Shown in pieces: positions 1-8,430 of a DNA stretch of 64,000 nt. Origin of the DNA: Calothrix sp. NIES-2098 (GTDB lineage: Bacteria; Cyanobacteriota; Cyanobacteriia; Cyanobacteriales; Nostocaceae). The notes beneath the pieces were generated by a model. The model was given only the letters and a program-made list of their open reading frames with translations, was not told where the DNA came from and made no database searches. Numbering within the stretch: the first letter of the stretch is position 1; each line of letters begins with the position of its first letter. A program made the translations under genes and the position numbers. The DNA is taken from the NCBI GenBank assembly GCA_002368175.1, contig AP018172.1, positions 5,273,001-5,337,000 of the forward strand. The letters are read 5' to 3'.

Positions 1-1
1 T

Positions 2-2629
2 TCGGCTCAGATTGTCTGGCGCACTGATGCTGATGGCATGACGATAGTCGCTCCGGAGGTTTGGGAACAACTATCCGGACAATCCACAGCAGAAAGCTTG
101 GGATTGGGTTGGCTGAATTTTGTTCACCCAGAAGATCGCGATCGCGCTTTGCAATGCTGGCAAGAATCTTACACAAATCTTACTTTGTTTGAAACTGAGT
201 ATCGCCTGCGGATGAAAGATGGTAATTACCGCGATTTTGCCGTTCGAGGCTTGCCGATTCCGGATGCTGATGGCATTAGCGAGTGGATCGGCACTTGTAC
301 AGATATTACCGAGCGCAAACAAGCCGAGAAAGAACTGAAACAAGCCAAAGAAGAGTTAGAGATCCGAGTTGCAGAGCGCACATTAGAATTGACAGAAGTA
401 AACGATCGCCTGTTAGCAGTACTAATGCAACAACACCAGGCGCGTCAAGTGCTTGAGGAACAAGCGCAACTACTAGATTTGGCACACGACACCATTATCA
501 CCCGCGACTTCAACGGGGCGATATCTTTTTGGAACAAGGGAGCCGAGCAGATGTACGGCTGGAAGAAAAGCGAAGCATTAGGGCAAATCTTGCATACGCT
601 CTTGAAAACCCAATATCCTCAGCCGTTAGCAGAAATTGAAGCCGAACTGTTAGAAAAAGGTTATTGGGAAGGAGAACTAATTCATTTCTGCCGGGATGCT
701 CAACCTATTAATTTAGCCAGCCGTTGGGTGTTACAAAAAGATTGTGCTGGTAGACCAATTAAGATCCTAGAAATCAACAATGATATTACCGAGCGTAAAC
801 TTGCAGAAGCAGCTTTACAGCAATACGTACATGAAGTTGAGGATCTTTACAACAATGCACCCTGTGGTTATCACTCCCTAAATGCAGAGGGTAATTTAAT
901 TCGGATTAACGACACAGAACTCAAGTGGCTAGGATATACCCGCGATGAAATTCTGCACAAGAATTTTTCAGATTTTGTCACCTCTGAAGCTAAACAGATT
1001 TTTCAGGAGAACTTTCCTAAATTAAAGCAGCAGGGTTGGCTGAATAATCTGGAGTTTGAGATTGTTAATAAAGATGGTAGAACGCGATGGGTTAGCTTAA
1101 ATGCTACAGCAATTAAAGATGAAGCAGGCAACTTTGTCATGAGCCGTTCAATGTTGTTTGATATTAGCCATCGCAAACAGGCAGAAAAAATGCTAGAGCT
1201 TCAGGCTGTAATAACTCGCAACATGGCCGAAGGCATTTGCTTAGTGAGAACCGATAATGCAGTTATTGTTTATGCCAATCCTAAATTTGAGCAGATGTTT
1301 GGCTATGACTCTGGCGAACTCAACGGACAGCATGTTTCGATATTGAACTATGCCCATGAATCGGTGACTGCGGAAGATGTCAATCAAGCCATTCGCTCTG
1401 CCGTTTTACAACAGGGTGAAGCTACCTATGAAGTCCATAATGTCAAAAAAGATGGTACGCCATTTTGGTGTAGTGCAACGACTTCTGTATTCAGCCATCC
1501 CGACTACGGCGATGTTTTAGTCGCGGTTCACCAAGATATCACTGAGCGCAAACGGATCGAAGATGCTTTACGCCAAAGCGAAGAAAAGTTTCGTCAACTG
1601 GCAGAAAACATCCAAGCAGTATTTTGGATGACAGATATTCACACTCGGCAAGTTCTCTACGTGAGCAAGGCTTATGAAACTATCTGGCAAAGAAGTTGCC
1701 AAAGCGTTTATCAGAATTTTTCTGATTGGTTAGATGCTATTCACCCAGACGATCGCTCTCGTGTCGATCTGGCATTTAGCCAACAGTTAAAAACAGGCCA
1801 ATCTGATACAAAATATCGCATCATTCGCCCTGATGGTTCCATGCGTTGGATTCGCGATCGCGCATTTCCGATCGAAAATGAACGAGGGGAAATAATTCGC
1901 GTTGGTGGGATTGCCGAAGACATTACTGAACTGCAAAAAGTTGAGCAAATCAAGAGTGAGTTTATCAGTATTGTCAGCCACGAACTCCGCACTCCTTTAA
2001 CCGCGATTCGAGCAGCTTTAGGCTTATTAAATAGCGGTATCTACGACCAAAAACCAGAGAAGTCCAAGCAGATGATTGAGGTTGCAGCCGTCGAAAGCGA
2101 GCGCTTAGTCCGCCTAGTTAACGATATTCTCGATTTGGAACGTTTAGAATCAGGTCGATCTGTCCTGAAAAAAACCACCTGTGAAGCCGCTGATTTAATT
2201 CAACAAGCAGTAGCAGGAGTAAAAGCGATCGCCAAACAGCAAAATATTAGCTTTGATATCCACCCTACCAACGCTCAAGTTTGGGCGGCTGCTGACGCCA
2301 TCATTCAAACACTTACCAATCTATTAAGTAATGCCCTGAAATTCTCACCTCCCAACTCCACTATTACCATTAGCGTCGAGCAGCAAACAGATCGCGTACA
2401 ATTCCAGATCCGCGATCGCGGACGAGGTATCCCAGCTGATAAATTAGAACTGATATTTGGTAGATTTCAGCAAGTAGACGCTTCTGACTCTCGCGATAAA
2501 GGCGGCACAGGTTTAGGATTAGCAATTTGCCGTAGTATCATCAATCAACATAGTGGGAAAATCTGGGCTGAGAGTACTCTTGGTGCAGGTAGTACGTTTT
2601 TCTTCACTCTGCCATTGGTTGAAAAATAG
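2..2629 (+). CDS. Multi-PAS sensor histidine kinase (5' end outside window)
   Basis: The frame is open to the left edge (reads SAQIVWRTDADG before the first Met at 38), so the N-terminus is missing. Numbering from base 38: remainder of a PAS domain with PAC tail to about 93, coiled coil 95-135, then four more PAS/PAC units (about 145-255, 262-385, 388-510, 520-635), each PAC ending in an ITERK-like motif. HisKA follows with phosphoacceptor His648 in VSHELRTPL, then an HATPase with N (LLSNALKF), G1 (DRGRGIP) and G2 (GGTGLGLAI) boxes. No transmembrane segment is visible. It should autophosphorylate on His in response to cytoplasmic signals and pass phosphate to an unknown regulator. No receiver domain is attached and no regulator is adjacent. 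The ligand cannot be inferred. Confidence 0.93.
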   Translation, partial: SAQIVWRTDADGMTIVAPEVWEQLSGQSTAESLGLGWLNFVHPEDRDRALQCWQESYTNLTLFETEYRLRMKDGNYRDFAVRGLPIPDADGISEWIGTCTDITERKQAEKELKQAKEELEIRVAERTLELTEVNDRLLAVLMQQHQARQVLEEQAQLLDLAHDTIITRDFNGAISFWNKGAEQMYGWKKSEALGQILHTLLKTQYPQPLAEIEAELLEKGYWEGELIHFCRDAQPINLASRWVLQKDCAGRPIKILEINNDITERKLAEAALQQYVHEVEDLYNNAPCGYHSLNAEGNLIRINDTELKWLGYTRDEILHKNFSDFVTSEAKQIFQENFPKLKQQGWLNNLEFEIVNKDGRTRWVSLNATAIKDEAGNFVMSRSMLFDISHRKQAEKMLELQAVITRNMAEGICLVRTDNAVIVYANPKFEQMFGYDSGELNGQHVSILNYAHESVTAEDVNQAIRSAVLQQGEATYEVHNVKKDGTPFWCSATTSVFSHPDYGDVLVAVHQDITERKRIEDALRQSEEKFRQLAENIQAVFWMTDIHTRQVLYVSKAYETIWQRSCQSVYQNFSDWLDAIHPDDRSRVDLAFSQQLKTGQSDTKYRIIRPDGSMRWIRDRAFPIENERGEIIRVGGIAEDITELQKVEQIKSEFISIVSHELRTPLTAIRAALGLLNSGIYDQKPEKSKQMIEVAAVESERLVRLVNDILDLERLESGRSVLKKTTCEAADLIQQAVAGVKAIAKQQNISFDIHPTNAQVWAAADAIIQTLTNLLSNALKFSPPNSTITISVEQQTDRVQFQIRDRGRGIPADKLELIFGRFQQVDASDSRDKGGTGLGLAICRSIINQHSGKIWAESTLGAGSTFFFTLPLVEK

Positions 2630-2658
2630 AACAAAAGGGAGTGTGGGAAGTGTTTAAA

Positions 2659-3201
2659 TCAAAAAGCCATATCAAAAAAGCAATCTTGCTCATCAGAATT
2701 ATGTTGCGTGTTTTCGGGATCGTCTGCCCAACGCTGGGGATTATTTAAAATATATTCCCGGATATTATCTACGGATTTTTGCTCTCTGCCAATGTGTTCG
2801 TAAAAATTGCGTTGCCAGATTGATTGTCTTTGCGTATGCCAAATTATATTAATGCGTTTGCTGACAACGCCTTTATAGCTGCGAATAACTGTAGGAATAG
2901 AACCACGTACAGGTTTACCGAATTTTTCTTTGTTGCTGTCAAGATGTTGATTTAGGGCACAACAATTTTGTAATACTGCAAGTTTATCGGTAATGATTAA
3001 GATGCCGTGTAAATGGTTAGGCATGACGACAAATGCATCTAATTCAATGTGGGGAAAATGTTCGGGTATTGTTTGCCAGCAGTTGAAGGCAATATGACCT
3101 AAAGAATTTAATTGCATTTCGCCCTGAACCACATTCCCAAATAAACATTGCCGCGCTTTGGTACAAATAGTGATGATTATTTGCACCGACTTACTTATCA
3201 C
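2659..3201 (-). CDS. REP-associated tyrosine transposase-like protein (Y1_Tnp/RAYT), 5' end uncertain
   Basis: Single-strand DNA transposase-like protein of the IS200/RAYT group. Visible hallmarks are the HUH motif in VVMPNHLHGI, the TICTKARQCLFG block of the N-terminal strand, and the catalytic Tyr in IREYILNNPQRW near the C-terminus. The open frame runs back to a TTG at 3240, but its first ~11 codons are made by the typA terminator hairpin and U-tract, so a natural start there is unlikely. GTG codons at 3201 or 3186 are better guesses, and the usual N-terminal extension of the family is missing. It is therefore either 5'-truncated or a decaying copy. No IS ends were seen flanking it. It may mobilise REP-like palindromes such as the one at 54.7 kb, but no link is shown. 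Confidence 0.7.
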   Translation of the reverse strand: MISKSVQIIITICTKARQCLFGNVVQGEMQLNSLGHIAFNCWQTIPEHFPHIELDAFVVMPNHLHGILIITDKLAVLQNCCALNQHLDSNKEKFGKPVRGSIPTVIRSYKGVVSKRINIIWHTQRQSIWQRNFYEHIGREQKSVDNIREYILNNPQRWADDPENTQHNSDEQDCFFDMAF

Positions 3202-3209
3202 AAAATAAA

Positions 3210-3231
3210 AAAGCCCGCAGATGCAGGCTTT
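3210..3231 (-). terminator. Rho-independent terminator of typA
   Basis: On the minus strand an AAAGCCTGCA / GCGGGCTTT hairpin (one U-G wobble, very short loop) is followed directly by TTTTTATTTTG, 24 bases after the typA stop codon. The hairpin lies inside the longest open frame of the downstream transposase. Confidence 0.8.
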
Positions 3232-3254
3232 GTAAATCAATTAAATAACTTTAC

Positions 3255-5045
3255 TTAGCGTTTAGCTAATTTCTTCGCCATCTTCCGCAAGCGAATTGAT
3301 TGGGGTGTGACTTCTACCAACTCATCTGGGCCGATGTACTCTAAAGCACGCTCTAAGCTCATATCTACTGGTGCTTGTAACTGTACTAGTTCATCACCAC
3401 CAGCAGCCCGGTGGTTGGTCAGTTGCTTGGTCTTACAGATATTCAGTTCTAAGTCTTGGGGACGATTATGTTCTCCCACAATCATGCCTCTGTAAACTTT
3501 AGTTCCTGGGGTAATAAAGAATACGCCTCTATCTTCAGCGTTTCTCATAGCGTAGAAGGTAGATACGCCTTCTTCAAAAGAGATTAAAACACCTTTGTTT
3601 CTGGCTTCAATATCACCACTGAGTTGACGGTAATCGAGGAAGCTGTGGTTCATGATGCCTTCGCCGCGAGTCATCCGCATGAATTCGCCACGGAATCCAA
3701 TCAAGCCACGGGCGGGGATGACAAACTCTAGCTGGGTGCGGTCATTACCACCGGGTTGCATATCTTGCATTTCGCCTTTGCGTTGTCCCAAGCGTTCGAT
3801 ACAGCTACCAACTGCGTCTGCGGGGACATCCAGAACCAAAAGTTCGTAGGGTTCGCAAGGTTGTCCGTTGACTTCGCGGTAAATTACTTGTGGCTGAGAT
3901 ACTTGAAACTCATAACCTTCACGGCGCATGGTTTCGATTAAGATACCCAGGTGAAGTTCACCACGACCAGAAACCAAGAATTTATCAGGAGAATCAGTTT
4001 CTTCAACACGCAAGGCGACGTTAGTTTCTAATTCTCGCAGCAAGCGATCGCGTACTTGTCGTGATGTCACCAATTTACCTTCTTGACCTGCGAAAGGTGA
4101 ATCATTCACCCAGAAGGTCATCTGTAAGGTTGGTTCATCGACCTTAATTAATGGTAAAGCTTGCGGTTCGTTGGGATCGGTAATTGTTTCCCCGATGTTG
4201 GCATCAGCAAAACCAGCTACAGCCACAATATAACCAGCGGATGCTTCTTCCATATCCACCCGCTTCAGGCCTTCAAAGCCCATCAACTTGGTGATTTTGG
4301 CTTTGACAATTGAGCCGTTTTCTGTGACTAATGCTGCTTGTTGCCCAGCACGGATAACACCGTTGTGAATTCTACCAATCACAATCCGTCCCAGATATTC
4401 AGAATAATCTAGGGTTGTGACTTGTAATTGTAGAGGTTTGTTGATGTCGCCTACTGGTGGTGGTACGTGGCGGAGGATGGCTTCAAATAAAGGTTGCATA
4501 TCCACCGCTTCTGCATCTAGGTCATCTTTGGCATAGCCAGCCAGACCTGAGGCAAACAAATAGGGGAAATCACATTGGTCTTCGTCTGCACCTAATTCCA
4601 GGAACAAATCTAATACTTTATCGATTGCACCGTAGGGATCGGCTTGGGGACGGTCAATTTTGTTGACGACGACAATTGGGCGCAGTCCTTTTTCCAAAGC
4701 CTTTTTCAGTACAAAGCGTGTCTGAGGCATGGGGCCTTCATTGGCATCGACAATTAGGATACAACCGTCAACCATGCCAAGTACACGTTCGACTTCACCA
4801 CCAAAGTCAGCGTGACCTGGAGTATCAACAATATTGATTAGTGTTTCTTTGTAGCGAACTGCTGTATTTTTAGACAGAATTGTAATTCCCCGTTCCCGTT
4901 CTAGGGCGTTGGAGTCCATAACGCAATCCGGAACGTCTTCACCTTCTCGGAAAATGCCGGACTGTTTGAGGAGTGCATCAACCAGGGTGGTTTTGCCGTG
5001 GTCAACGTGGGCAATAATGGCGACGTTACGAATTGGGAGCGTCAT
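3255..5045 (-). CDS. typA: Ribosome-associated translational GTPase TypA/BipA
   Basis: Full-length (596 aa) EF-G-like GTPase that binds the ribosome and acts in 50S assembly and stress or cold adaptation. G1 is AHVDHGKTTL (about 12-21), the switch I region RGITILSKN, G3 DTPGHADFGGEV and G4 VVNKIDRP. The BipA-specific C-terminal half is present (RGLIGFRGEFMRMTRGEG and the ending SIRLRKMAKKLAKR). The ATG at 5045 starts with TLPIRNVAIIAHVDHGKT, as in the family. It has its own terminator downstream and a repeat-containing spacer upstream, so it is probably monocistronic. Cyanobacterial TypA is conserved, and nothing is unusual in this copy. Confidence 0.98.
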   Translation of the reverse strand: MTLPIRNVAIIAHVDHGKTTLVDALLKQSGIFREGEDVPDCVMDSNALERERGITILSKNTAVRYKETLINIVDTPGHADFGGEVERVLGMVDGCILIVDANEGPMPQTRFVLKKALEKGLRPIVVVNKIDRPQADPYGAIDKVLDLFLELGADEDQCDFPYLFASGLAGYAKDDLDAEAVDMQPLFEAILRHVPPPVGDINKPLQLQVTTLDYSEYLGRIVIGRIHNGVIRAGQQAALVTENGSIVKAKITKLMGFEGLKRVDMEEASAGYIVAVAGFADANIGETITDPNEPQALPLIKVDEPTLQMTFWVNDSPFAGQEGKLVTSRQVRDRLLRELETNVALRVEETDSPDKFLVSGRGELHLGILIETMRREGYEFQVSQPQVIYREVNGQPCEPYELLVLDVPADAVGSCIERLGQRKGEMQDMQPGGNDRTQLEFVIPARGLIGFRGEFMRMTRGEGIMNHSFLDYRQLSGDIEARNKGVLISFEEGVSTFYAMRNAEDRGVFFITPGTKVYRGMIVGEHNRPQDLELNICKTKQLTNHRAAGGDELVQLQAPVDMSLERALEYIGPDELVEVTPQSIRLRKMAKKLAKR

Positions 5046-5237
5046 AGAAGCTTTTGGTGAACTCTAGAGGGGGTTTTCAGATGTACATCTTATGTTTACG
5101 ATGCCAGGCTGTTTTAACAGAATTGAGGGTAAAGTACAAACTCTGTAAAGAAGCTTTAACAATTCTAGCGTAATCGTCACAATTGCGGGGCGTTTTGCAA
5201 CTGAGAAAATCAGGCAGAGGGGCAGGGGGAGATGAAG

Positions 5238-5267
5238 GAGTGTGGGGAGTGTGGGAAGTGTGGGGAG
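5238..5267. repeat. Short tandem repeat, 9-bp unit (GTGTGGGGA type)
   Basis: About three imperfect copies of a 9-bp GTGTGGGGA/GTGTGGGAA unit, followed by TGACAAATGACAAAT and ATGCCCTATGCCCTATGC. The same composite module recurs at 6445, 8324, 27978 and 47109 in this window. It is the intergenic short-tandem-repeat type common in Nostocales genomes. The rest of the 5046-5296 spacer holds no gene I can support. Confidence 0.8.
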
Positions 5268-5296
5268 AAATGACAAATGACAAATCACTCAATGCC

Positions 5297-6433
5297 CTAT
5301 GCCCTATGCTCTTTTTTCAAATATAGAGATATGGCGTTTTCGCGTAAAATTGCAGTAGCGATCGCCTCCGCTTCCTTCACTGTTAAGTCTGTATCTTCAA
5401 TTGCCTGGTCTAGCACTTCTGCCAATAGCTGGCGACCCCATTTTGCTCCTAAATAATACAACTCTGGAATTGAATGAGCATCAGAAGAATACATAAGTTT
5501 ACTGGTAGGAGCTAACTCTAGTAATTGCCTAATTGCTTCTCGCATCCCAGATACGCTTAAGGATGGTACTGCCAAACCATAATCTAAATAAACTTGGGGA
5601 TAAACCGAAGCTAAATATCCAGCTTCGCGCATATAGGGATAGGCAGCGTGTAGCAGTACTATTGGTGCGTGACGATACTGGGGTAATTCTAAGAGCGATC
5701 GCAAGTGTAGCGGATTCGCTAATCGTAAATCTAAATCGGGGTCGCCAAAGCCGGTATGTAATTGTAATGGCAGCTGATGTTTAGCAGCAATTAATAAAGC
5801 TTGTTGTAGTAAGAAATCAATCAGAGATTTATCAACTAAACGCAATGGTTGATTCGTTAGCTGTTGTTTGATTTCGTAAAAGCGAGATGCTGCAACTTCA
5901 AACGTCACAGGCTGAACATCCAAACCAGTACGATAACAAACAATACTTTTAAAGCCGACAACCCCTGGTGGTGGCGGGTCAATTTCGCTAGTGAATCTTG
6001 CTAAGAAAGTTTTAAAATCTGCTATTTGGGGAATTAACTGTTCGGCGATTACTTCCAAGCGGAGAATTCTTTGCACGGGTATTAATTTTTCGTGCCATGA
6101 GAGGGGTAAGATACTCTCAACTTCCAATCCGTCATCTAAATAAATGGCTTCCAGGTTAGCAGTCCGGAAATAAAGTTGCGTGAGATTTTCTAATCCTAAT
6201 TCTTGCCGACGGGCTGCGATCGCATTTTCTTGTGCATCGCATTCTAGTAGCGCCGCAATTTCCCGCAGACTGCGCCGATAGAATAAAGTGTGACGGGCAT
6301 GATTGTTAACTATTTCTTCGTCATATCCTTCTGTAAAAGCCGCCGCATAAGGATAACGCGCAGCTACTTCCGGTCGAAGTATGTTGTGCGCGTGTTGGTC
6401 AATTAAGGGAATATCAGCAAGGTCGAGTCGCAT
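5297..6433 (-). CDS. Amidohydrolase-family protein (FluG N-terminal-like)
   Basis: 378-aa TIM-barrel metal-dependent hydrolase of the amidohydrolase-2 superfamily. Likely metal ligands and barrel motifs are LIDQHAHN (about 10-17), LQLHTGFGDPDLDL (about 225), VLLHAAYPY and YSSDAHSIPELYYLGAKWGR near the C-terminus. The pattern resembles the N-terminal nodulin-like domain of fungal FluG. The gene lies directly downstream of a glutamine synthetase homologue on the same strand, and FluG fuses exactly these two domains, so the two proteins probably act together on a small amide or amine substrate. The substrate is unknown. The start is the ATG at 6433. The 484-bp gap to the synthetase gene is filled with repeats, so co-transcription is plausible but not certain. 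Confidence 0.85.
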   Translation of the reverse strand: MRLDLADIPLIDQHAHNILRPEVAARYPYAAAFTEGYDEEIVNNHARHTLFYRRSLREIAALLECDAQENAIAARRQELGLENLTQLYFRTANLEAIYLDDGLEVESILPLSWHEKLIPVQRILRLEVIAEQLIPQIADFKTFLARFTSEIDPPPPGVVGFKSIVCYRTGLDVQPVTFEVAASRFYEIKQQLTNQPLRLVDKSLIDFLLQQALLIAAKHQLPLQLHTGFGDPDLDLRLANPLHLRSLLELPQYRHAPIVLLHAAYPYMREAGYLASVYPQVYLDYGLAVPSLSVSGMREAIRQLLELAPTSKLMYSSDAHSIPELYYLGAKWGRQLLAEVLDQAIEDTDLTVKEAEAIATAILRENAISLYLKKEHRA

Positions 6434-6444
6434 ATTCGCTTAGT

Positions 6445-6480
6445 TGGGGAGTGTGGGGAGTGTGGGGAGTGTGGGGGGAA
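6445..6480. repeat. Short tandem repeat, 9-bp unit (GTGTGGGGA type)
   Basis: Roughly three to four copies of GTGTGGGGA just upstream of the amidohydrolase start, the same unit as at 5238. It separates the gene from the 21-bp minisatellite. Confidence 0.8.
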
Positions 6481-6530
6481 ATGGGACACAGGGGACTCAT
6501 CATGGCGTGAACTTATCATTTCTTGTGAGG

Positions 6531-6845
6531 CTTTGAGCTTGGAATTTGAGCCTTTAAGCCTGGAAGTTGAACCTTTGAACTTGGAGGTTGCACCTTTGAG
6601 CCTGGAAGCTGCGCCTTTTTGCTTGGAAGTTGAACCTTTGAGCCTGAAAGTTGCGCCTTTGAGCCTGGAAGTTGCACCTTTGAGCTTGAACGTTGAGCCT
6701 TTTTGCTTGGAAGTTGCACCTTTGAGCTTGAACGTTGAGCCTTTTTGCTTGAAAGTTGCGTTTTTGAGCCTGGAAGTTGCGCCTTTGAACCTGGAAGTTG
6801 CTCCTTTGAACTTGAAAGCCACAACTTTGAGCCTGAAAGTTGCAC
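6531..6845. repeat. 21-bp minisatellite, 15 units
   Basis: Fifteen head-to-tail units of exactly 21 bp. Typical units read CTTTGAGCCTGGAAGTTGC plus AC/GC on the plus strand. Units differ by a few substitutions, with recurring variants such as TTTTGC for TTGAGC, but no indels. Since 21 is a multiple of 3, frames stay open on both strands: a 7-residue LSLEVAP-like repeat on plus and a 7-residue KGATSRL-like basic repeat on minus. Neither frame has a convincing start (plus begins at TTG; the long minus frame overlaps both neighbouring genes), so I treat it as non-coding. Confidence 0.9.
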
Positions 6846-6860
6846 CTTGAAAACTAAAAT

Positions 6861-6907
6861 TTTGACTTTGACTTTTGACTTTTGACTCTTGACTCTTGAC
6901 CCTTGAC
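6861..6907. repeat. TTGACTC/TTTGAC heptamer-type repeat
   Basis: Tandem TTTGACT, TTTTGACT, CTTGACT and CTTGACC units directly after the 21-bp minisatellite and just before the stop of the glutamine synthetase homologue. A similar array sits at 55065-55096. Confidence 0.75.
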
Positions 6908-6917
6908 AAATCGCAAA

Positions 6918-8267
6918 TCAATATCTCTCCAATAACAACTTTACTTCGGCATCTAATTCCCAATCTTTCATTGCTTCCCACTCAGCTTGACGTACTGCTA
7001 AAAAAGCTTGTGATAATTGGGGATTTAAAGCATTTAATAAGACTTTATTTTGTTGAAAATACCCTAACGCTTCCCCTAAATTTGTGGGTAAGGCGTCAAT
7101 ACTATTGGCTTTACGTTGTTCAATTGATAAGTGTCCGGGATCTTCGGCTACGGGGTTGGGTGGTTCTAGACCTCGCTGCACGCCATCTAATCCAGCTGCA
7201 ATTATTGCACCTAAAGCTAAGAAAGGATTAGCTGATGCATCCACAGTTTTTACTTCAAAATGGCTAGAACTTTGTAAACCTGGGTCGCTGGGTACTCTGA
7301 CAGCGGCTTCACGGTTATCTAATCCCCAGCAACGGAAAGCAGCACTCCAAGTATGGGGACGGATGCGGCGGTAAGAATTGGGGCTAGGGGTAGTTAATGC
7401 CATGAGTGCGGGGAGATGATCTAGTATACCTGCAATAAATGCTCTTGCTATTTGGGAAAGACCGCAGACACCTTGGGGATCTGGTAGGAGATTTTGTCCG
7501 TCACGCCAAAGGCTGAGGTGAATGTGACAACCGCTACTAGCCGCATCAGGGAAGATCTTGGGTAAGAAAGAAGCTGTAAGATGATGATGACGAGCGATTG
7601 CTCTTACAGTTTCACGAAATCCAATTTGCCAGTTAGCGGCTTGTAAAGCATCCGTATACCGCATAGAAATTTCTTGTTGACCGGGGCCGGATTCTGGATA
7701 ATACTGCTCTACAGGTATTCCTTGGGCAATCAGTGCATCAGCGATCGCATCAATTACTTCACGATTAATATCCATTGATTGCGTCGAAGCAAAAACCGTG
7801 GAGTCTGTGGGCACAATTCCTTCAGATGTTTGCCGCAGTAGGTAAAATTCGTTTTCAAATGCTGCTTGAATTTCTAATCCTTCACGTTTCGCCGCCGCTA
7901 TCATCTGGATGAGGAAATTTCGCGGACAAAACGCCCAAGGTTTGCCATCTAGTACCATGTTTCCTAGGACACGGGCATGGCCGGGAGCATAAGGTATAGG
8001 CGTCAAACTAGACCAATCTGGTACTAAGCGGATTTCACCCACTGGTGCCAAACCACTGTTAGGAACGATCGCATCATACATCACAGGTATTCCCTGTTCT
8101 CCGGCGGAAATGCCCACACCATGTTCAAAATAGTGAGACAACATATCTAAATGAACAGCTTTTCCGCGGATGATGTTGGCATTATCGCACCAAAGAATGC
8201 GAACAAATTTGACGCCAGCTTCGTGAAGGGATTTTTTGACTTTCTTATATGTGTAGTGTTCAGCCAT
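6918..8267 (-). CDS. Glutamine synthetase family protein (FluG C-terminal-like / GlnA paralogue)
   Basis: 449-aa glutamine synthetase fold protein. It has an N-terminal beta-grasp (VKFVRILWCDNANIIRGKAV), then catalytic-domain motifs: AAFENEFYLL (metal Glu), PESGPGQQEISMRYTDAL, SGCHIHLSLW (metal His), NSYRRIRPHTWSAAFRCWGLDNREAAVRVP (ATP and glutamate Arg residues) and the C-terminal region with LPTNLGEALGYF. Length and motifs match gamma-glutamyl ligases of the GS-like group rather than the housekeeping GlnA, which in cyanobacteria is longer and lies elsewhere. It is probably an ATP-dependent gamma-glutamyl-amide ligase. The downstream amidohydrolase gene would complete a split FluG-like pair. 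The ATG start at 8267 is clear. The substrate is unknown. Confidence 0.88.
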   Translation of the reverse strand: MAEHYTYKKVKKSLHEAGVKFVRILWCDNANIIRGKAVHLDMLSHYFEHGVGISAGEQGIPVMYDAIVPNSGLAPVGEIRLVPDWSSLTPIPYAPGHARVLGNMVLDGKPWAFCPRNFLIQMIAAAKREGLEIQAAFENEFYLLRQTSEGIVPTDSTVFASTQSMDINREVIDAIADALIAQGIPVEQYYPESGPGQQEISMRYTDALQAANWQIGFRETVRAIARHHHLTASFLPKIFPDAASSGCHIHLSLWRDGQNLLPDPQGVCGLSQIARAFIAGILDHLPALMALTTPSPNSYRRIRPHTWSAAFRCWGLDNREAAVRVPSDPGLQSSSHFEVKTVDASANPFLALGAIIAAGLDGVQRGLEPPNPVAEDPGHLSIEQRKANSIDALPTNLGEALGYFQQNKVLLNALNPQLSQAFLAVRQAEWEAMKDWELDAEVKLLLERY

Positions 8268-8323
8268 TGCTCATATTAATTTGAGATCTTCTGTGAAATG
8301 TCATTGGTCATTTGTCTTTCTCG

Positions 8324-8360
8324 TACTCCCCACACTCCCCACACTCCCCACACTCCCTCC
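8324..8360. repeat. Short tandem repeat, 9-bp unit (CCCCACACT type)
   Basis: About four copies of CCCCACACT, preceded by GTCATTGGTCATTTGTC, in the spacer between two divergent genes. It is the inverted orientation of the arrays at 5238 and 6445. Confidence 0.8.
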
Positions 8361-8430
8361 TAAATCCCCAACTTCTAACTTAGTATCAGCTGTAAAATGA
8401 CAGCGACACAACCTTTCTAAGGAGAGACAC

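Noticed and set aside
6533..6850. 105-codon plus-strand frame with LSLEVAP repeats
   Set aside because: It begins at a TTG inside the repeat and has no upstream signals. The repeat explains the open frame.
6403..6981. 192-codon minus-strand frame with KGATSRLKGATFKLK-type repeats
   Set aside because: It overlaps the starts and ends of both neighbouring genes, starts without a ribosome-binding site and is made of the 21-bp minisatellite. It is more likely a by-product of the in-phase repeat.
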